Assembly: GCA_016191305.1 (NCBI GenBank) | Contig: JACPOX010000201.1 | Location: 1 to 19,990, forward strand | Source of the DNA: Legionella longbeachae | GTDB lineage: Bacteria; Pseudomonadota; Gammaproteobacteria; Legionellales; Legionellaceae | Reading direction: 5' to 3' | DNA length: 19,990 nucleotides | Shown: piece by piece, positions 15,413 through 19,990 of the stretch | Layout: every line of letters begins with the position of its first letter | Position numbering within the stretch: the stretch's first letter is position 1 | The notes under the pieces: generated by a model | What the model saw: the letters and a program-made list of their open reading frames with translations, nothing else | Told to the model about the DNA's origin: nothing | Databases searched by the model: none | Made by a program: the position numbers and the translations under genes

Positions 15413-16723
15413 ATGCTCAGCGATGAGTCTTCGCTTGTTTTTTTTCGTGAAGATTTCGGTAAACTAATTCATTCTGATCCAATGGCTGCCTGTGAACCTA
15501 CAAACACTGAAGCTGCCCAACTACTTATCCAATATGCTCATGAAAATCAACTGCCCGTGACCCTTCGTGGAAATGGAATGAGTCAAAGTGGACAATCTCT
15601 CGCAATTCCAGGGGGATTAATTCTTAGTATGAAACATTTTAACCGTTTAACAGAACCTGATTCGCATTCTATTTGGGTTGAAGCTAACGCTACCTGGGCC
15701 TCTGTATTGGATAACACGTTGAAACATAGATTGGTTCCCTTTGTCGTGCCATATAATTGTAATTTATCAGTTGGAGGGGTTATCTCTGCAGGAGGTATCG
15801 GTGCTTCCTCATTCAAATATGGTAGTGTGACTACACATATCAAAGGACTTGAAGTGCTGCAAGCGAATGGCGAATTGACTCAGGTTGGTGAGCAATCTCC
15901 TTTACTGCAGGCCTGTTTGGGTGGCCAAGGACGCTTTGGTCTTATAACTAAAGCCAATATTACTCTAAGACCTTGTTTAAAGTCTGTCAGAACGTTTTTC
16001 TTAGTTTATTTAGATAAGAAAAGATGGCTGCATGATATGCTTCTATGCAAAACAAAGACGGACTATATAGAATCATTTTGTACTCCAGCGATACAAGGAG
16101 CGAAATTATCGGAAAAAGGACGAGCCCCTTTTGCCCAATGGCTCTATGCAATTCATGCATCATTAGAATATGATAACCACGCCCCTAATTTCATTGATTT
16201 GGGATTAAATCCATGGCAATTACTGCATACCCAGGATGAATTAATTCATTCCTATTTACATCGCCATGATTCACGATTTAGTGCAATGAAAATGACAGGT
16301 CAATGGGAATTGCAACATCCATGGTATGAGTGTTTTATTCAAGGTACACAATTAGAAAATCTGGAAGAATTATTAGCTACATTACCCGTACATTATGCAA
16401 ATGTAGTTCATATTGTTCCAATTGCCCCATGTTCTTCAAGCGGATTTTTTCAACTTCCCAAGAACAAAGATATTTTTTCATTAATGATTCTCAATCCTGG
16501 ATTACCTCCATCACTGATTCCAAGCTGTTTGGAAACAATCAAAAAGCTGGATGGAACTTTTTTAGATCAAGGTGGAAAACGCTATCTTTCTGGATATTTA
16601 GGTGAATCCCCAGATATAAAATTTTGGCGAAATCATTTTGCAGAACATTATAGTGATTGGATTAAACTAAAAAAACTTTATGATCCCCAAAATATTTTTT
16701 GCTCTGTTTTGCATCATACTTAA
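15413..16723 (+). CDS. FAD-linked oxidase (PCMH-type, cytokinin dehydrogenase-like)
   Basis: This is a 436-residue protein. The ATG at 15413 has AGGA 6-7 bases upstream. The frame opens earlier, but that would overlap the diiron gene. The FAD-binding domain covers about 20-190: RGNGMSQSGQSLAIPGGLIL (52-71), LSVGGVISAGGIGASSFKYG (118-137) and GGQGRFGLITKANI (170-183). In cytokinin dehydrogenases and berberine-bridge enzymes the first motif is GxGHS, with His bound covalently to FAD; here it is Met56, so the flavin should be non-covalent. The substrate domain follows, ending in the family-typical KLYDPQNIFC. No signal peptide is present, so it is cytoplasmic. It likely oxidises a C-N or C-O bond of a small molecule and is co-transcribed with the diiron protein. 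Confidence 0.85.
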   Translation: MLSDESSLVFFREDFGKLIHSDPMAACEPTNTEAAQLLIQYAHENQLPVTLRGNGMSQSGQSLAIPGGLILSMKHFNRLTEPDSHSIWVEANATWASVLDNTLKHRLVPFVVPYNCNLSVGGVISAGGIGASSFKYGSVTTHIKGLEVLQANGELTQVGEQSPLLQACLGGQGRFGLITKANITLRPCLKSVRTFFLVYLDKKRWLHDMLLCKTKTDYIESFCTPAIQGAKLSEKGRAPFAQWLYAIHASLEYDNHAPNFIDLGLNPWQLLHTQDELIHSYLHRHDSRFSAMKMTGQWELQHPWYECFIQGTQLENLEELLATLPVHYANVVHIVPIAPCSSSGFFQLPKNKDIFSLMILNPGLPPSLIPSCLETIKKLDGTFLDQGGKRYLSGYLGESPDIKFWRNHFAEHYSDWIKLKKLYDPQNIFCSVLHHT

Positions 16724-16910
16724 AAAGACTTCTAATAAGACTGGGGCATTCTTGTACGGGCGCTGAGGAATCTTATCATTTCATTGAGTAGTATGGGTTA
16801 AGGGCAGCACAAGGAACAAAAAAATGATTCTTCTTTAATTAATAGGACATTTAAGTTGCCACTACATAACAGCACACAATCACTAACCCGTGTATATCCA
16901 AATCAAAAAT
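16724..16910. other. Convergent gap between the FAD-oxidase and HEAT-protein genes
   Basis: In these 187 bases both neighbouring genes end. I see no strong hairpin followed by a T-run on either strand, no promoter and no start codon with a ribosome binding site. Confidence 0.4.
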
Positions 16911-17795
16911 TTATAAGTTAGGAAGCAAATGCAAGGCGACTTCGACACTTTCTCGTATAACCACATCTTTATCTAATAAAAACTCTCTAGCTAAATCATT
17001 TGCTTTTTTAGATTTCATTTCACCCAATGCTTCCGCGCAAACATGACGCACAATGCAATCATTTGAATCATTTGATAGTTTACGATAAAGCACATCGATC
17101 GACTCTTTAGTTGGAACATTGAGTAAAACAAATGCAATATCGTGCCCAAGCAACGGATTATCATATGAATCTAAGGCGTTAATAAGAATGGAGTTGGTTT
17201 CATCATTATCAAAGTTTCGAAGTGTAAACATCGCTCTAAACCGTTCCCATGTGTTTTCAGAACAATCGAATATAATTTTCTCTAATGTTTTGATGTCTTT
17301 CTTCTCTTCATAAGATGGAGCCGCATCACCATGCGGAATTATTGTATTTCCGTTCATATAGGTATGTATATATTCAATTTGACGGATGGCTAATTCACAA
17401 GTCTCTGAAATTTCGGGAATGGGATCATTTAAAAATTTCTTTAAAACAGGCAAAGACTTCCTGAGACCAAGCCCTCCTAGCATTTCCCCAGCTTCATGCC
17501 GCACGATCAAATGTTCATCCATTTTTCCAAGTGTTAAACATAACGTTTCATGAGCAACCGTGGAAACGTTTGTCTCTGGTCGTAAGTAGGCTATCTGCCC
17601 TAAGCGAAAAATAGCTTTGTGCTTCAGCAACTCTGAACGATCATCAAGACACTTTACAATTTGGTTGACAGACTCTATTTCTGCAATGGCACCAAGGACA
17701 TCTAGAGCAAAACATCTAGATGGCAATCCTGCCGTCTTATTGTTTAATATATCACCAAAATAATCGATTGTTTTATTAAGATTAGTTGATCTCAC
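16911..17795 (-). CDS. Deoxyhypusine hydroxylase-like HEAT-repeat protein with altered metal motifs
   Basis: This is a 294-residue protein; human DOHH has 302. The GTG at 17795 is preceded by AGGAGG with a 7-base spacer; the nearer ATG at 17800 stops after two codons. HEAT repeats form two halves joined by a linker with DAAPS (compare DPAPP in DOHH). DOHH landmarks are clear: LLKHKAIFRLGQ (57-68), VRHEAGEMLG (98-107), ETCELAIRQIEY, RFRAMFTLRN (185-194), LLGHDIAFVL (215-224), VRHVCAEALG (249-258) and VIRESVEVAL. The four His-Glu pairs of DOHH appear as H59-K, H100-E, H218-D and H251-V. All four His remain, but the iron ligand equivalent to human Glu241 is Val252. Iron binding may be weakened or changed. 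Bacteria lack hypusinated eIF5A, so the substrate is unknown. It follows the MFS gene but has its own candidate promoter. Confidence 0.8.
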   Translation of the reverse strand: MRSTNLNKTIDYFGDILNNKTAGLPSRCFALDVLGAIAEIESVNQIVKCLDDRSELLKHKAIFRLGQIAYLRPETNVSTVAHETLCLTLGKMDEHLIVRHEAGEMLGGLGLRKSLPVLKKFLNDPIPEISETCELAIRQIEYIHTYMNGNTIIPHGDAAPSYEEKKDIKTLEKIIFDCSENTWERFRAMFTLRNFDNDETNSILINALDSYDNPLLGHDIAFVLLNVPTKESIDVLYRKLSNDSNDCIVRHVCAEALGEMKSKKANDLAREFLLDKDVVIRESVEVALHLLPNL

Positions 17796-17927
17796 GTCAT
17801 TACCTCCTGTTAAATAATGAAGCTAATGTCTTTGTCATTCAGCATTGCTAAGAGACCGCCGATTAGTAGTTGCTCAGCTCACCTAAACCAGCTAAAAACA
17901 GCTATCAAACACCCCTCTTTTAATTAA

Positions 17928-17956
17928 ATTATAATAGACTATTTTTGCTTTTTCAT
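17928..17956 (-). promoter_or_regulatory. Candidate sigma-70 promoter of the DOHH-like gene
   Basis: On the minus strand ATGAAA (17956-17951), 4 of 6 to consensus, is followed after exactly 17 bases by a perfect TATAAT (17933-17928). The leader to the GTG at 17795 would be about 125 bases. The spacer contains the octamer AAAATAGT also seen upstream of the sigma-54 promoter. Confidence 0.45.
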
Positions 17957-17962
17957 TTACCT

Positions 17963-19186
17963 TCATTTATACATAGCGTTGCATTCCTCTGTCCTGCGCC
18001 ATAACAATACAGACAGTATCACTGCAAAAAAAGAAAAAAGAACGACCAGGGAACTTGCTTTTTTATAATCTCCAGAAAAAACATCCAATAATTCACCGAC
18101 TATAGGTGTTAGTAACATTCCCAACAAAAGTTGCAACATGTTTACGAGCCCGATTGCGGTTGCTAATAAACTATTATCGACGAGCCGTTTAATAAGAGAA
18201 AAACAAAGAGTCACTGCACTTGTGAAGAAGCCCACGAAAAAATAAAAAATTATTTTCGTAACAATATGAGTGACAACAAAATGACATGTAAATAATAAGA
18301 CGAATTCTATGATTGCAGAAATCATGATGAGCAGAGTAATTTTTTGTGTTTTCATCGCCATTAAGCCATAAAGTGGCCCACCAATTATATAGCCAACTAT
18401 AATGTATCCGTTAGTAATAGTAGCGTCATACTGGCTAAGATGATAATGTGCTTCAAGAAAATCAACTCTCCAAACATTCGTCAGGACAATCATGTGGGCG
18501 AACGCAAACCCACCATAGAGAGCACAAAGCCAAAGATTTTTATTTTTAGAAAGACTTTTAAAATTTGTTATAACCGTATTTATTTTAAGAGAACTGGATT
18601 TTGAAACATCGATAATAGTTAACCAAAACAATGTTGTTAAACCTAAACAAAAAATAAAATTAATTAAAATCAAAGAGGACCAATCGACAAAGTGGAGTAG
18701 GTAATTTGAAATTAAAACAATGATAAAAACACCTGACACTGACATCATTTCAGTTAAGCTGACTGCGAGTTGATAGAACTTCTTTGGAAGCCATAAATTA
18801 GCTAAATATAATGTACCAATAAAGCCACTACTCGCTGCCGCCCCCATACAAAAGCGCCCTGAAACATATAATAAATAATTACTCATCTGGTTTGAAAAAA
18901 ATATCATCAAAGTTCCGAAACTAAAAAGTAACATAGCGCCAATAAGAATTTTTCTTACACTATAATTATCAATTAAAATTCCAGCTACAATCTGTAACAG
19001 TGCATAGGGTAATAAATAGGAGGTATTTAACATACCAATTTCAAAGTCATTAATAAGATAATGACTTTGTAGATAAGGAATTTTTATACTTGGTAAAACT
19101 TGAATGCCATATTGGTAAAGCATAAAAAAAGCAGGCAAAAACCAAATGACCCAACCTCTTAATAAACTAGGGAGCTTATTATTCAC
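17963..19186 (-). CDS. MFS transporter
   Basis: This is a 407-residue, strongly hydrophobic protein with about 12 membrane segments in two halves separated by a polar loop (around residues 190-210). The loop after helix 2 is ILIDNYSVRKILIG, a variant of MFS motif A, and GRFCMGAAASSGF is helix 4. The GTG start at 19186 is supported by GGGA 8 bases upstream and lies 19 bases after the stop of the methyltransferase gene, so the two are probably co-transcribed. The layout is close to that of bacterial nutrient and metabolite carriers; Legionella has many such proteins (the Pht family), but membership cannot be judged by eye. The substrate is unknown. It could export or import the compound handled by the neighbouring methyltransferase and oxygenases. 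Confidence 0.85.
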   Translation of the reverse strand: MNNKLPSLLRGWVIWFLPAFFMLYQYGIQVLPSIKIPYLQSHYLINDFEIGMLNTSYLLPYALLQIVAGILIDNYSVRKILIGAMLLFSFGTLMIFFSNQMSNYLLYVSGRFCMGAAASSGFIGTLYLANLWLPKKFYQLAVSLTEMMSVSGVFIIVLISNYLLHFVDWSSLILINFIFCLGLTTLFWLTIIDVSKSSSLKINTVITNFKSLSKNKNLWLCALYGGFAFAHMIVLTNVWRVDFLEAHYHLSQYDATITNGYIIVGYIIGGPLYGLMAMKTQKITLLIMISAIIEFVLLFTCHFVVTHIVTKIIFYFFVGFFTSAVTLCFSLIKRLVDNSLLATAIGLVNMLQLLLGMLLTPIVGELLDVFSGDYKKASSLVVLFSFFAVILSVLLWRRTEECNAMYK

Positions 19187-19205
19187 TATAAAATTCCCAT
19201 TGCAG

Positions 19206-19990
19206 TCATACAGGTTTGAATTCCATTAAGGTAAATAAACTATTGGTTGCATAACTGTTTTTAAACTTAAAACCAGTGGGTTCAATTGATTTTTGCCATT
19301 CGCTTAAAGTACGTTGTCTTCCTCCTAATAATACCATCATAACAATATCCATGGTTTTATTGGGATGAGGTTTGTCATCATCAGGCATAACTTGTTCTGC
19401 AATAAATAATGTGGCATCTTTTGACATTTGTCGTGCGCAGTTTTTTAATATTTTGCTCATCATATCATCATTAAAGTCATGCAAGACTCCTTTAAAAATA
19501 TAAGCCTCCGCTTGAGGAATAGTCGCAAAAAAATCACCCTCTTGTAGTAAAACCTTATCAGAAAAATCCTTTGAATCTAGGTGTCGAATCACTGATGAAG
19601 TAGCAAAAACAATGGCTTGCAAATTGGGGTATTGGTTTGTAATTGCTTTAACCAGTCCTCCTCTTCCTCCCATATCAACAAGCCTGGAAAAAATTGCGAA
19701 ATTAAATGCATTACTAATTGCGCGATCATCATATGAAGAGAGTTTAGCCATTCCTTTATCAAAATTTTGTTGTTTCTCAGGATTTTTACTAAGATAGCTA
19801 AAAAAATCATCCCCATTTTGTATTTCAAAAGCAGATTTTCCGCTCTTTAAGCTTTCATCAAGCTGAGAAAAAGATTGCCACCAACTGTCATCCACCATAC
19901 ATAAGACATCGCGCATGGAATGTGGATCATCATTCCGAAGTGTTTTAGATAATTCAGTCAATGAATAAGAACCTTTATCATAATTAAATA
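19206..19990 (-). CDS. SAM-dependent O-methyltransferase (Methyltransf_2 type); 5' end beyond the window
   Basis: The frame is open from the right edge to the stop at 19206, 261 codons. The in-frame TTG at 19961 is not a credible start, because residues before it (YDKGSYS) continue the winged-helix dimerisation domain of this family, which should extend about 70-90 residues further. The SAM-binding motif is LVDMGGRGGLVKAI, where most members have VDVGGGxG. Next come QEGDFF, the catalytic His in VLHDFNDD, and the C-terminal signature MMVLLGGRQRTLSEW. Relatives methylate phenolic hydroxyls of small aromatic molecules such as N-acetylserotonin or antibiotic precursors. A hydroxylated aromatic such as 3-hydroxykynurenine from the nearby kmo would be a suitable type of substrate, but this is inference. 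An MFS gene follows after 19 bases in the same operon. Confidence 0.88.
   Translation of the reverse strand, partial: FNYDKGSYSLTELSKTLRNDDPHSMRDVLCMVDDSWWQSFSQLDESLKSGKSAFEIQNGDDFFSYLSKNPEKQQNFDKGMAKLSSYDDRAISNAFNFAIFSRLVDMGGRGGLVKAITNQYPNLQAIVFATSSVIRHLDSKDFSDKVLLQEGDFFATIPQAEAYIFKGVLHDFNDDMMSKILKNCARQMSKDATLFIAEQVMPDDDKPHPNKTMDIVMMVLLGGRQRTLSEWQKSIEPTGFKFKNSYATNSLFTLMEFKPV

Noticed and set aside
17792..17800. Tiny ORF ATG-ACG-TGA right after AGGAGG before the DOHH-like gene
   Set aside because: The Shine-Dalgarno is only two bases from this ATG but 7 bases from the GTG of the real gene, so it is most likely accidental.
19206..19961. Methyltransferase starting at TTG 19961 as a complete gene
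   Set aside because: The frame stays open to the window edge with family-like sequence, and the N-terminal dimerisation domain would otherwise be cut.

Overview
The window is AT-rich (roughly 36% GC by eye) and reads as a gammaproteobacterial chromosome. The gene mix suggests a Legionella-like organism: a hybrid NRPS/PKS, a PPP-fold phosphatase about as long as the Legionella Wip effectors, a KfrA-like/GGDEF/EAL protein, kynurenine 3-monooxygenase and a deoxyhypusine-hydroxylase-like HEAT protein of eukaryotic type. This assignment is inference from content and not a database match.

Left part (1-7813, minus strand): a hybrid NRPS/PKS locus read leftward. In transcription order it holds an MFS exporter (7813-6560) with an in-frame amber codon; an A-PCP-KS protein (6483-3352) whose ketosynthase stops before its C-terminal end; a fragment holding an AT remnant plus PCP (3337-2222), in another frame and without a ribosome binding site; and a C-A NRPS (2229 to beyond base 1). 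The KS and AT pieces look like one former gene broken by a frameshift and a deletion. An 80-bp GC-rich palindromic element lies in frame inside the AT remnant. The locus looks partly decayed, although its adenylation and carrier motifs are intact.

Middle part (8002-12530): a PPP-type phosphatase with changed active-site residues (minus strand); a small secreted Gln-rich coiled-coil protein (plus); and a KfrA_N-like/PAS/PAS/GGDEF/EAL cyclic-di-GMP protein (plus) split by a +1 frameshift at CCC-TAA-C, which may be programmed or mutational.

Right part (13067-19990): kmo, then an operon of a heme-oxygenase-like diiron protein and an FAD-linked oxidase, preceded by a near-consensus sigma-54 promoter and three copies of an octamer. 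Converging on these from the minus strand are a class I-type O-methyltransferase (cut by the window edge), an MFS transporter and a deoxyhypusine-hydroxylase-like protein. The density of redox enzymes, with a methyltransferase and a transporter, suggests a small metabolite pathway starting from kynurenine/3-hydroxykynurenine. This is a hypothesis only.

No tRNA, rRNA, CRISPR array, intact insertion sequence or convincing rho-independent terminator was seen.
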